Below, one piece after another: positions 26,219 to 34,997 of a stretch of DNA of 64,000 nucleotides. The stretch comes from Gilvimarinus agarilyticus (GTDB lineage: Bacteria > Pseudomonadota > Gammaproteobacteria > Pseudomonadales > Cellvibrionaceae). A program made the translations under genes and the position numbers. The stretch is from contig NZ_JXCJ01000001.1 in the NCBI RefSeq assembly GCF_000832015.1, forward strand, positions 312,065-376,064. Direction: 5' to 3'. The notes below the pieces were generated by a model. It ran no database searches. It had not been told where the DNA came from and saw nothing but the letters and a program-made list of their open reading frames with translations. Position 1 is the stretch's first letter. Every line of letters begins with the position of its first letter.

Positions 26219-26299
26219 TTTTTTAACCCTGGGCATCAATCGCCCTTTATTCGGGTTAAACTGTAGCCAATACGATATCAATGGATACAGACAGGCAAT

Positions 26300-27286
26300 A
26301 TGAAACTAGCGGCTATACTCGTCATTTCTTTTTTGCTCAGCAGCGCTCAGGCCGCCGATCAGGACGCGTCCGGCACGTTTACCCTGGATGGACGGCAGCT
26401 GCTCGACGCCTGCGGTGAACCCTTTGTTCCTATGGGGCCCAACCGCATGGTGTATTGGCTCGATCGCACCGGCCTGTCGAGCTTTAGCGAGATCGCCAAA
26501 ACCGGCGCCAATACCGTGCGTATCGTCTGGACTACTGAGGGCAAGCCTGCCGAGCTCAACGCGGTGCTCAAAAATGCCTTTAAACAACAACTGTTTCCGA
26601 TCATTGAGCTGCACGATGCCACAGGCGACTGGTCTAAGCTCGATCTGCTGATCAACTACTGGACGCAACCCGAAATAGCCGCCACTATCGCCAAGCATCA
26701 GCGCTATACCATTGTTAACATTGGCAACGAGGTCGGCGATAAGGTACCGCTTGATGAGTACACCAAAGGCTATGTACGCGCTATTACACGGCTGCGCGAA
26801 GCCGGCTACCGGGTGCCTCTGATGATCGACGCGCCCGGCTGGGGTAAAGATATCGACACTCTGCAAGCGGCCGGGCCGGCGCTGATGGCAGCCGACCCAC
26901 AAAAAAACATTTTACTGTCAGTGCATATGTGGTGGCCCAAGATGTGGGGCTACGATGACGCAAGGGTACGGGCCGAGCTGCAGGAATCGGTGGACGCCGG
27001 TTTGCCTTTAATTATCGGCGAGTTTGGCGATCGTTGGGACGACAGTGAAGGGGGCGCCATTCCTTATCGCACCATCATTAAAACCGCTCTGGAGCTGGAC
27101 ATCGGCTTTTTGCCATGGTCGTGGGGCCCCGGCAACAAACCCCAAAAGCATCTGGATATGAGCGATGACGGCACTGTCGAAGGCTTAACCGGCTGGGGGC
27201 GCGAGGTCATGCTCGATGAGACTTACGCCATTGCCCGCAACGCCAAGCGTACCCATTTACAAACCACTGGCGAGTGCGCACCTTAA
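26300..27286 (+). CDS. Secreted GH5 (subfamily 8-like) endo-beta-mannanase
   Basis: A 328-residue enzyme with a signal peptide (cleavage near AQA-AD at residue 19). The GH5 barrel is recognised by NIGNE with acid/base E144 and IIGEFGD with nucleophile E241, plus SVHMWWPKMWGYDD and the SWGPGN ending block. The compact size and the motifs fit bacterial GH5 subfamily 8 mannanases, but exact subfamily needs a search. There is no carbohydrate-binding module. ATG at 26300 follows CAGG. It lies 81 bases after phoR; the LacI-type operator seen at the GH26 gene is not present here. Confidence 0.9.
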   Translation: MKLAAILVISFLLSSAQAADQDASGTFTLDGRQLLDACGEPFVPMGPNRMVYWLDRTGLSSFSEIAKTGANTVRIVWTTEGKPAELNAVLKNAFKQQLFPIIELHDATGDWSKLDLLINYWTQPEIAATIAKHQRYTIVNIGNEVGDKVPLDEYTKGYVRAITRLREAGYRVPLMIDAPGWGKDIDTLQAAGPALMAADPQKNILLSVHMWWPKMWGYDDARVRAELQESVDAGLPLIIGEFGDRWDDSEGGAIPYRTIIKTALELDIGFLPWSWGPGNKPQKHLDMSDDGTVEGLTGWGREVMLDETYAIARNAKRTHLQTTGECAP

Positions 27287-27316
27287 CCCGTCGTCGCGCT
27301 CGCCCTCGGAGCAACT

Positions 27317-27595
27317 ATGAGCTTACCGGAAAACCAGTTGCGCGAAGATAAACGCAGTAACCTGCTGCGCCGCAACTACGAGAAAGTAAAACGCAAATAC
27401 GCCGGCAAGATTCGTCACAAGGCGATCGAGCGAGCGCGCACCCGTATTTATCTGCACGGGCGTAAACCGGAAGATTACGAGCCAGACGTCTTAGAAGTGA
27501 TCGTCAAAGAAGAAGAAGATAAAATCATCAGCGAATACAAATCCCGCGGTATTGTCGCCCTGATTGCCGCGCTGGGTTTGAGCTTGTTTCCGTAG
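27317..27595 (+). CDS. Conserved-looking small protein with C-terminal hydrophobic tail, unknown
   Basis: A 92-residue protein, not recognised. Residues 1-75 are very rich in charged residues (RRNYEKVKRKYAGKIRHKAIERARTRIY and EEEDKIISEYKSRG) and likely helical; the last 15 are hydrophobic, as in a tail-anchored protein. It starts 30 bases after the mannanase and ends 8 bases before the next gene, so it belongs to the same transcription unit. No function can be assigned. Confidence 0.7.
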   Translation: MSLPENQLREDKRSNLLRRNYEKVKRKYAGKIRHKAIERARTRIYLHGRKPEDYEPDVLEVIVKEEEDKIISEYKSRGIVALIAALGLSLFP

Positions 27596-27603
27596 GGGCT
27601 GAT

Positions 27604-28032
27604 ATGTTTCGGTTTCTTGCTAAGTCGGCGTTAGCCACCGTTATCTGGAAGCGTTATCGACGCCCGATTGTGTCGACGCTGATCCTTTTTATCAGTTATT
27701 TTTTTATCGCCATGGTGCACGGCGACTATGTCTCCTGGGCCACCACCACCGCCGAGCATCAGCACCTGTGGATCTCGTTTGTACTGAAGTGGCTGGCGCT
27801 GATCGGTGTGACACTGCTGTATTATTGGTACAACTCGCGCGCGATTGCGCACATCGATAAACAAGACGAAACCGAGGCCGAGCGCCATACGAGCAAAAAG
27901 TCGCGCCGCCCGCAAACCCCACCGCCAGAATCCGATGCCCCCGACCCGTTTGCGGCCATCCGCCAAAAAGACAAACTTCGCAGCCGCGCCGATGTAGCCA
28001 TGGCGCAACACAAACAAAATCATAAACCCTAA
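27604..28032 (+). CDS. Small membrane protein with two TM segments, unknown
   Basis: A 142-residue protein, not recognised. Two hydrophobic segments (about 22-42 and 58-78) are followed by a charged, proline-rich cytoplasmic tail (residues 85-142). It is packed between the 92-residue protein (8-base gap) and the DUF885 gene (12-base gap), implying co-expression. Confidence 0.7.
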   Translation: MFRFLAKSALATVIWKRYRRPIVSTLILFISYFFIAMVHGDYVSWATTTAEHQHLWISFVLKWLALIGVTLLYYWYNSRAIAHIDKQDETEAERHTSKKSRRPQTPPPESDAPDPFAAIRQKDKLRSRADVAMAQHKQNHKP

Positions 28033-28044
28033 ATAAGGACATTT

Positions 28045-29874
28045 ATGCGCTTCGTTAACGTCGCCCTTGTGGCTACGCTATTATTTTTTGTGTCTCCAGC
28101 CGCTCTGGCACAGTCACAAACAGAAGACGCCAAAGCCCGCGCCCTGTTTGAAACATTTTTTGAAGAGCAGGTATCGCTTAGCCCCATGTTTCAAACCCAC
28201 CTCGGGCGCAAAACTCACTACGGCGAATGGGACGATATCAGCCCCGCGCAAACCGAGCTGTACTACCGACTCTATCAAGATCAGCTGGCTCGCTTAGAGT
28301 CTCTCGATCTGGACAAGCTCAACCCGGACAACCAACTCAGCGCCGAGCTCATGCGCTTTGATTTAGAGCAGGACATCGATGGCTATCAATGGCGCGATTA
28401 CGGCTACCCGGTGAATCAAATGTTTGGCTGGCACGCCAGCGTTGCGTCGTTTTTAATTAACTCGCACCAAATTACCCAGCTGAGCGATGCTACCGCTTAT
28501 ATTTCCAGGCTACAGGGGGTAGAGCCACTGCTGAAACAGTTGGCCAAAAACCTAAATCGCCGCGCCCAACAAGGCATCTTGGCCCCCGCCTTTGTCTACC
28601 CGCAAGTGCGCCGCGACATCACCAATATCATCAGCGGTAAACCTTTTACCCCCGATAGCGACACGCAAAGCCCGTTGCTGGCCGATTTTAGCCGCAAAGT
28701 TGAGGCGTTAGACATAGCCGCCGAGCAGCGCCAGCAACTAATCGACAGCGCCAGTGAGGCGCTGCTTAACAGTGTCAAACCGGGCTACCAAGAGCTATTA
28801 AGTGTTTGGGATGAGCTGGCCAAAAAAGCCGATAACCGTGACGGGGTATGGAAGTTGCCAAACGGCGAGGCCTACTACCAATACACGCTGGCCAAAAACA
28901 CCACCACCGATATGAGCGCAAGGGAAATTCATCAACTGGGGCTGGAAGAGGTCGCCCGTTTACACAAGGCCATGGAGACGGTAAAAAAATCCGTCGGCTT
29001 TACCGGCAGCCTGAATGAGTTTTTCAGCGCACTGCAACAAGACCCGGCGCAGTACTATCACCCGGACGATAGCGCCGACAGCTCCAATGCCAGTGCGCGC
29101 GAGCAGTATTTGGCGGACACCCAGGCGCTGATCGATGCCATGCGCGAGCGGCTGCCGGAGCTGTTTGACCATCTACCCCAAGCCACACTTAAGGTCAAAG
29201 CGGTGGAGCCGTTTCGCGAAAAATCCGCCGGCAAAGCGTTTTACCAAGCCCCCGCCGCCGATGGCTCGCGCCCGGGTATTTACTACGTCAACCTGCACGA
29301 CTTAAGTGCGATGCCGCGCTACCAGATGGAGGCGCTGGCTTATCACGAGGCTTTGCCCGGCCATCACATGCAAATCGCCATTGCCCAGGAGCTAACCGAC
29401 CTGCCGGCGTTTCGGCGCCACGGCGGTTACACCGCTTACGTCGAGGGCTGGGGGCTTTACGCCGAGCAAGTACCTAAAGAGATTGGCCTGTACGCCGACC
29501 CTTACTCCGACTTTGGCCGTCTAAGCTTTGAGCTGTGGCGCGCCGTGAGGCTGGTAGTGGACACCGGCATCCATCAGTTTAAGTGGAGCCGGGAGCAGGC
29601 CATCGATTATTTTGTCGCCAATACACCATTAACCCGTGACGATGCCCGGCGCGAGGTAGAGCGCTATATTGTGATGCCCGGCCAGGCTACCAGTTACAAA
29701 ATCGGTATGAACACTATTTTAGCGCTGCGCACTGAGGCGCAAAAGGAACTCGGCCCTGGGTTTTCGCTCAAAGCCTTCCACGATCAGGTTCTGGGCGCGG
29801 GCTCGCTGCCCCTGACCGTGTTACAGCGCCGCATCCGGCAGTGGCTGGCGGTGCAGTCGGACGCCACCCAGTGA
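28045..29874 (+). CDS. DUF885 family secreted metallopeptidase-like protein
   Basis: A 609-residue protein with a signal peptide (cleavage near ALA-QS at residue 23). It matches the DUF885 family, thought to be zinc peptidases related to M2/M32. The likely zinc site is YHEALPGHHMQ with H434, E435 and H440, and a downstream EGWGLYAEQ block supplies another acidic ligand. AAGGAC precedes the ATG at 28045. Substrate unknown; the position at the end of a mannanase-led unit does not suggest one. Confidence 0.88.
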   Translation: MRFVNVALVATLLFFVSPAALAQSQTEDAKARALFETFFEEQVSLSPMFQTHLGRKTHYGEWDDISPAQTELYYRLYQDQLARLESLDLDKLNPDNQLSAELMRFDLEQDIDGYQWRDYGYPVNQMFGWHASVASFLINSHQITQLSDATAYISRLQGVEPLLKQLAKNLNRRAQQGILAPAFVYPQVRRDITNIISGKPFTPDSDTQSPLLADFSRKVEALDIAAEQRQQLIDSASEALLNSVKPGYQELLSVWDELAKKADNRDGVWKLPNGEAYYQYTLAKNTTTDMSAREIHQLGLEEVARLHKAMETVKKSVGFTGSLNEFFSALQQDPAQYYHPDDSADSSNASAREQYLADTQALIDAMRERLPELFDHLPQATLKVKAVEPFREKSAGKAFYQAPAADGSRPGIYYVNLHDLSAMPRYQMEALAYHEALPGHHMQIAIAQELTDLPAFRRHGGYTAYVEGWGLYAEQVPKEIGLYADPYSDFGRLSFELWRAVRLVVDTGIHQFKWSREQAIDYFVANTPLTRDDARREVERYIVMPGQATSYKIGMNTILALRTEAQKELGPGFSLKAFHDQVLGAGSLPLTVLQRRIRQWLAVQSDATQ

Positions 29875-29933
29875 CAGTGGTACAATTGCGCCGCGCACCG
29901 CAACGATACTTTTTTGTTAGATTAAGAGGCTCT

Positions 29934-30377
29934 ATGCATAAGATCATTCGCCCCGCACTCTCTGTGCTGCTCGCCACGGCTGCCCTCAATGCGCACGCCG
30001 ACTTACGCCAGTTGGGTACCGACTTTCGTACCATGATGTCGAATTACACAATCAACGGCGCTATTCAGCAGCGCTGCAAAAACATAGAGCTGCCCGAAAT
30101 TGAGCCCCGCCATGTGGTGGAAAAAGAAATGCAAAATAAGCTGGGCATTCAGAATTACATCCAACTGATGATCAGCATGAACAAATCCGATGACAAAAAG
30201 AATGCTCTCGCGACCGTGGACAAGCTTTGGGAGAACATCGATGGCTGTGACGACCCCAAGCTCACAGCTGCTTTGGGCCGTATTGCCGATGCCCATGCGG
30301 CGGCCTACAGCCGCTTTAGTGAGGAGCCCGGAATGGTGAAGCCCAAAGATATTCCGGTGCCTATGCGCCGTAATTAA
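29934..30377 (+). CDS. Secreted protein of unknown function
   Basis: A 147-residue protein with a clear signal peptide (cleavage near AHA-DL at residue 22). The mature part has two cysteines (in QQRCKNIEL and DGCDDPK) that may form a disulfide. No family recognised. ATG at 29934 follows AGAGG; the longer frame from 29841 overlaps the DUF885 stop region and has no signal peptide. Confidence 0.75.
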   Translation: MHKIIRPALSVLLATAALNAHADLRQLGTDFRTMMSNYTINGAIQQRCKNIELPEIEPRHVVEKEMQNKLGIQNYIQLMISMNKSDDKKNALATVDKLWENIDGCDDPKLTAALGRIADAHAAAYSRFSEEPGMVKPKDIPVPMRRN

Positions 30378-30475
30378 GCACCGTACAAACGATCCTGCCA
30401 CAGGAATTTATTTGCCCTTGCGCTTAACTGGCATCTAAACTCACCTTAATAACGGCTCTTAACACCGGACCCGCC

Positions 30476-31420
30476 ATGAGTGATGCCCACGACCTGCTGT
30501 TGGATATGATTGCAGCGCTGCCGGACCCGGCATTTGTGTTAACCGAGTCCGGCCGCTATGCCGCGATTCTGGGTGGACACGATCGCCAGTACTATCACGA
30601 TGGCTCGCATCTGGTTGATTTCGCTCTACAGGATGTACTCACCCGCGAGAAAGCCGACTGGTTTTTGCAAGAAATCCGCCTCACCTTAGAGCAAAATTGT
30701 TTACGCATCGTAGAGTACAGCCTGGCTGGACGCGACGTCGATGGGCTGCCCATCGATACAGGCCCCACAGGCGACATCTGGTTTGAGGGGCGTATCCAAC
30801 CGCTACCTAACCAGATTAACGGCGAGCGAGCCGTGGTGTGGGTGGCGTCAAATATTACCGAGCGACACAACCTGCAAGGCCAACTACAGATACTGAGCGA
30901 GACCGATGAACTAACCGGCCGCTATAACCGGCGCAAATTACTGGCCGAGCTCGCGCAGCACTTTAGCGAGTTTCAACGCTACCAAACGCCACTGGCGCTG
31001 ATGATCTTTGATATCGACTACTTTAAGCGCATTAACGATCAGCACGGTCACCTCTTTGGCGATCACGTTTTGCATGAGCTGGCGCAGCAGTGCCAAACAC
31101 AACTTCGCTCGGCTGACATCCTGGGCCGCTTTGGTGGTGAAGAGTTCGCAGTGGTTCTCCCCAGTACCCAACTAAACTCTGCACTTCAGCTGGCCGAGCG
31201 CCTGCGCCATCACTGCCAGCAGCTGACTTTTACGGGGCCCGCCGGCACCGCGCAAATCACCATCAGCATTGGTGTGGGCACCGCGAGCGGCATCGATACC
31301 ACCTTCACCGACCTGCTCCGGCGCGCCGATGATGCGCTTTATAGCGCAAAGCACGCCGGCCGTAACTGTGTGCAACACCAATCGGACGATACTGGCAGCA
31401 AGCCGACGGTACTTCTATAG
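30476..31420 (+). CDS. PAS-GGDEF diguanylate cyclase
   Basis: A 314-residue cytoplasmic protein. An N-terminal PAS-like sensor (about 5-135) precedes a GGDEF domain with intact GGEEF signature (GRFGGEEFAVVLPST) and the substrate block FDIDYFKRINDQHGHLFGDHVL. An RSAD inhibitory site lies five residues before GGEEF, so product inhibition is likely. It should make c-di-GMP. It stands alone, 98 bases after the preceding gene. Confidence 0.93.
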   Translation: MSDAHDLLLDMIAALPDPAFVLTESGRYAAILGGHDRQYYHDGSHLVDFALQDVLTREKADWFLQEIRLTLEQNCLRIVEYSLAGRDVDGLPIDTGPTGDIWFEGRIQPLPNQINGERAVVWVASNITERHNLQGQLQILSETDELTGRYNRRKLLAELAQHFSEFQRYQTPLALMIFDIDYFKRINDQHGHLFGDHVLHELAQQCQTQLRSADILGRFGGEEFAVVLPSTQLNSALQLAERLRHHCQQLTFTGPAGTAQITISIGVGTASGIDTTFTDLLRRADDALYSAKHAGRNCVQHQSDDTGSKPTVLL

Positions 31421-31482
31421 TTTATAACGATGCTTTTAAGATTCTTTTAGCTCTAAGCTACCGATAACGACGAGGCACTTAT

Positions 31483-31935
31483 ATGCGACAACTCCTTCAT
31501 TTGCGCCTGTTTTTGTTATGTTTAACAGCACTTAGCAGCACGTTTAGCCATGCCGCCGCCGTCGAAGGGAGCTGGATTACCATTGACGATCGCGATGGCA
31601 GCCGAAAAAGCATTGTGCAACTTGAGGTGGACAATGCCGGTGAGCTCAGCGGGACGATTACCGAGCTGCTGCGCGAAGAGGCTAAAGGTTCTCGCTGTGA
31701 AAAGTGCCCCGACGACTTTAAAGATCAGCCCCTCAAAGGGCTGACGTTTATGTGGGGCTTAACCCGCGAGGCCGAAGGTGAATGGGCGGGAGGCAGTATC
31801 CTCGACCCCAAAACGGGGAAAGTTTACAAAGCCAAGCTAGAGCTTAACGAAGGGGGCAACAGCCTAACGGTGCGTGGCTTTATTGGTATCTCGTTATTTG
31901 GCCGCAGCCAGACCTGGGAGCGCTACACTCCCTAA
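31483..31935 (+). CDS. DUF2147 secreted protein
   Basis: A 150-residue protein with a signal peptide (cleavage near SHA-AA at residue 25). The EGSWITIDDRDGSRKSIVQL opening, the CEKCPDD pair, the WGGSILDPKTGKVYKAK-like block and the GFIGISLFGRSQTWER ending are those of DUF2147, a lipocalin-like beta-barrel family. Function unproven. GAGG stands 7 bases before the ATG at 31483. Confidence 0.88.
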   Translation: MRQLLHLRLFLLCLTALSSTFSHAAAVEGSWITIDDRDGSRKSIVQLEVDNAGELSGTITELLREEAKGSRCEKCPDDFKDQPLKGLTFMWGLTREAEGEWAGGSILDPKTGKVYKAKLELNEGGNSLTVRGFIGISLFGRSQTWERYTP

Positions 31936-32048
31936 GCTCGGCGACTAGCCACTGTAAATAACGAAGCAAACGATGTCATCCTCAAGTGGTTATCTAGCAC
32001 TGGATGAATAATCGTATGGCGGCTTAACAACGCTGCCTTTTACAGCGG

Positions 32049-32900
32049 TTAAAAAATCACCCAGCTAATAGCAAAGCCGCCCATCACATTGTGCTCGGTC
32101 TCGACCAGCGGACTATCGCGGAAGTTGGTGCCCTGCAAGTTTGAATAGCGCAAATAAAACGCAAACCAATAATCACTAAAGCGCCGGCTGAGAGCCGTTT
32201 GGGCATTAAAGCCATTGTAGCCGCTACTGGCTTCGTAAGCGGGGCGCTCTGGCAGGGCGTACTCGGGTTTTACGGTGTAGTAGTAATCGTGATATTTGCC
32301 CGAGGCAAATACCGGGCCGGTGCGCGCCGTCCACTTCCAGCCGCCATTAATTGCCTGCCGGTAAATCAGTGAGGGGGTCGTCACCATCCCAATATACTCT
32401 GGCGAGCCGTCACCTAGCGCCACCACAGCCCGCACCGGAAACGAGAGCGAAAACCCCTGAGAAAAATCTGGTCCGGTTAAATTAACATTAATCGCAGGGC
32501 CCGCCTCAAGGGTGGAGCCCAGCTCTTCCATGCCCTCGCGCAGCTCGTTTTTATCGCTGTCCGGGGTCACCGATACCGCCATGCTGGCGGTTAGCTCGAG
32601 TGCTTCGGTGCGTAAAAAATCTCCGCGCAAGCCGTCACCGTCAGTGCGAAACACCGGGCCCCGGTACACCAGGTACGGAATCGGCGCGATATAATCGCGA
32701 TAAGACTCGGAGCCACGGTAATCCGGCCCATAGAGGCCGCCGACACCGATGCCGGCTTCCCAGCGCTTTTCTGGCTGCTGCTTGACTAAGCCGGTGCCCG
32801 ACTCGTCATCGGCATCCGAGGGCGCTTGAGCGAACGCCTGCAGCGAAATAGTCAGAGCCAGCAGGCCACTCAAGACATTGAGGTTTTTGCGGCTTATCAT
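32049..32900 (-). CDS. MipA/OmpV family outer membrane protein
   Basis: A 283-residue outer-membrane beta-barrel with a signal peptide (cleavage near AFA-QA) and a terminal aromatic residue (WVIF) as expected for barrel assembly. The WEAGIGVGGLYGPDYRGSE block and the IPYLVYRGPVFRTDGDGLRG block are typical of MipA/OmpV proteins, which scaffold murein enzymes or act in osmotic response. Its ATG overlaps the hslO stop by one base (TGATG), so it is translationally coupled to hslO, an unusual partner. Confidence 0.9.
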   Translation of the reverse strand: MISRKNLNVLSGLLALTISLQAFAQAPSDADDESGTGLVKQQPEKRWEAGIGVGGLYGPDYRGSESYRDYIAPIPYLVYRGPVFRTDGDGLRGDFLRTEALELTASMAVSVTPDSDKNELREGMEELGSTLEAGPAINVNLTGPDFSQGFSLSFPVRAVVALGDGSPEYIGMVTTPSLIYRQAINGGWKWTARTGPVFASGKYHDYYYTVKPEYALPERPAYEASSGYNGFNAQTALSRRFSDYWFAFYLRYSNLQGTNFRDSPLVETEHNVMGGFAISWVIF

Positions 32901-33775
32901 CAGTGGAGTGTCCCCTGACCAAACAGAGCGCGGATATCGGCGGCATTGTAGCGATACAACTGATTGCAAAACTGGCAATCAATGGTAATTTCACCTTTTT
33001 CTACCAGTAATTGCTCGACGTCCTCTTGCCCCAGCGACTTTAGCGCTTCGGCGCTGCGCTCGCGCGAGCAGCTGCAGGCAAAGCGCAACTCACTGGGGTT
33101 AAACAGCCGCAGCGATTGCTCGTGAAACAGGCGGTACAACAGCTGATGGTGATCGATCCGCAAAAGCTCTTCGGCAGAAACAGTGTCGGCCAACGCTATG
33201 GTTGTGCGCCACTGATCGGCGTTGGCCTCGGCGCTGGCCGACAATTGTTGCGGCAGCGCTTGTACTAATAAGCCCGACGCCGTGCTGTCATCCGCCGCCA
33301 ACCAAAAGCGTGTCTCAAGCTGCTCACTTTGACGAAAATAATGCTCTAAGCAGCCGGCCAGATTATCGGCATCCAGCGGTACCACGCCTTGATAGCGCTC
33401 GCCCTTGGCCGGGTCGAGGGTAATGGCTAACACGCCGTGGCCCAGTAAGTCAGGCAGGCTGGCGGCATCGGCGTCGATTTCGCCCTCGGGTGCCGGGCGT
33501 ACAATCGCGCGAATCTCGTTGTGATGGCTACACTCGGCCATCACCAGTGAGAGGGCGCCTTCACCGCGTGCCTGCAACGTCACCACGCCATCAAATTTAA
33601 GCGTGCTGGATAACAGCGCTACCGCGGCGACAAACTCGCCCAACAACGACTGCACCACCTCTGGGTAATCATTGTGGCTGAGGATTTCACGGTAACTGGT
33701 GCCTAGCGTGACAATTTCACCGCGGATATCACAGTCGTCAAAAATAAAGCGGTGGAGTAAATCGTTGCTGATCAT
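32900..33775 (-). CDS. hslO: Hsp33 redox-regulated chaperone
   Basis: A 291-residue cytoplasmic chaperone that is switched on by oxidation and protects unfolding proteins. The zinc/redox switch is C234-S-C236 and C267-x2-C270. N-terminal landmarks are RFIFDDCDIRGEIV and the LLSSTLKFDG block. ATG at 33775 with GGAA upstream is preferred over a longer frame to 33808. It lies 68 bases after hslR in the classic yrfG-hslR-hslO order. Confidence 0.96.
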   Translation of the reverse strand: MISNDLLHRFIFDDCDIRGEIVTLGTSYREILSHNDYPEVVQSLLGEFVAAVALLSSTLKFDGVVTLQARGEGALSLVMAECSHHNEIRAIVRPAPEGEIDADAASLPDLLGHGVLAITLDPAKGERYQGVVPLDADNLAGCLEHYFRQSEQLETRFWLAADDSTASGLLVQALPQQLSASAEANADQWRTTIALADTVSAEELLRIDHHQLLYRLFHEQSLRLFNPSELRFACSCSRERSAEALKSLGQEDVEQLLVEKGEITIDCQFCNQLYRYNAADIRALFGQGTLH

Positions 33776-33843
33776 AGAGGGTTCCAAAACTGGCAATAAC
33801 AGGCGCATACGCGCGATGGGACATAGATAAAAGCGGCGCAGAA

Positions 33844-34251
33844 TTACTCTGGCTCATCCATAGCGCGGCGAAACCGGTGAATCTGGCGCCGCTCTTTTTT
33901 GTTGGGGCGGTGATCACTGATAATAAAGCTGCCAAGCCCGGCCTTGCGCTCGGCGGCGCGCTGTTCGCGCAGCACGATGCTGGCCTCGGTCTCGCGGTAA
34001 AGCAACTGCGCCTCGGGGGCACCGCGGCGCTTATCCGATAAGGCCAACACCTCGACGGTTTTATCGTCCCAGCCCTGACGAATGGTGAGCACCATGCCAA
34101 CCTCTAATTCGCGGCTGGGCTTGATGCGCTGGCCGTCGAGCTGAATCTTACCACCTTCGATGGCGGTTTTGGCGAGGCTGCGGGTTTTAAAAAAGCGCGC
34201 CGCCCACAGCCATTTATCGACCCGCACCCGGGTGCTGACAGGCTCACCCAC
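33844..34251 (-). CDS. hslR: Hsp15, ribosome-associated S4-domain heat-shock protein
   Basis: A 135-residue RNA-binding protein that rescues 50S subunits carrying peptidyl-tRNA after premature dissociation. The S4 domain is RVDKWLWAARFFKTRSLAKTAIEGGKIQLDG, followed by a basic tail ending HRPNKKERRQIHRFRR. The start is GTG at 34251, with GGAGG five to six bases upstream, overlapping the 3' end of yrfG by 8 bases. The frame is open much further upstream only as a shadow of yrfG. Confidence 0.92.
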   Translation of the reverse strand: MGEPVSTRVRVDKWLWAARFFKTRSLAKTAIEGGKIQLDGQRIKPSRELEVGMVLTIRQGWDDKTVEVLALSDKRRGAPEAQLLYRETEASIVLREQRAAERKAGLGSFIISDHRPNKKERRQIHRFRRAMDEPE

Positions 34252-34906
34252 GGGGCACCTCCGGCATAATCTCGCTAAAGTGCTCAATAGCCGGGTAGCC
34301 CTCAATACGCCGCGCGATCTGGCTGTCGGGTTGATGAATCGCCAACAAATGAGCAATGCCGTAATCGCGGGCCGAATCCAGCACCCGCAAAGTGTCATCC
34401 ACAAACAGCGTGCGGGCCGGATCAAACGGCTCGCGCGCGGCCAAGGCGTGCCAAAACTCCTGGGCCTCTTTGGCGTGGGAGAATTCATGAGAGGAGACAA
34501 TCAAGTCAAAGCGTTTATCGATCTCGGTGACTTCAAACTTTAACGACATGCTCTGCGGGTGGGCATTGGTGACCAACATGACTTGTTTGCCGGCAGCGCG
34601 CAGCCGGTCAAGAAACTCTTCGGTGTGCGGGCGTATTTGAATCTTATGCTTGATTTCTTCTTTCAGCCCCCGGATGTCCAACTCCAAAGCGTCGGACCAA
34701 AACTCCAGACAATACCACTGCAAGCTTCCTAGGTGCTCATCGATGCGCTCGGCGAGCTTGGCTCGGGCGATTTCAAAGTCGACGCCGTGAATTTCACTGT
34801 AACGGGCGGGCAAGTGGTGCAGCCAAAAGTAGTTATCAAAATGCAGATCGAGCAAGGTGCCGTCCATATCCAACATAACGGTATCAATAGCTTGCCAATC
34901 GATCAT
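34244..34906 (-). CDS. yrfG: HAD-family GMP/IMP nucleotidase YrfG
   Basis: A 220-residue HAD hydrolase with nucleophile motif LDMDGTLLDL (D13, D15), motif II VTNAHP and motif IV FVDDTLRVLDSA. The conserved gene order with hslR and hslO and the NYFWLHHLP cap segment identify it as YrfG, a purine nucleotide 5'-nucleotidase. ATG at 34906 follows GAGGT. It leads the yrfG-hslR-hslO-mipA unit on the minus strand. Confidence 0.9.
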   Translation of the reverse strand: MIDWQAIDTVMLDMDGTLLDLHFDNYFWLHHLPARYSEIHGVDFEIARAKLAERIDEHLGSLQWYCLEFWSDALELDIRGLKEEIKHKIQIRPHTEEFLDRLRAAGKQVMLVTNAHPQSMSLKFEVTEIDKRFDLIVSSHEFSHAKEAQEFWHALAAREPFDPARTLFVDDTLRVLDSARDYGIAHLLAIHQPDSQIARRIEGYPAIEHFSEIMPEVPRG

Positions 34907-34997
34907 GGTATACCTCTAACATCGAGCAGGGCTGTAAAAGTGAGGACGCAAGCGCCGCTCGCGACGCTCCGGGACTAACGCTCAACTGCGCCAAGCG

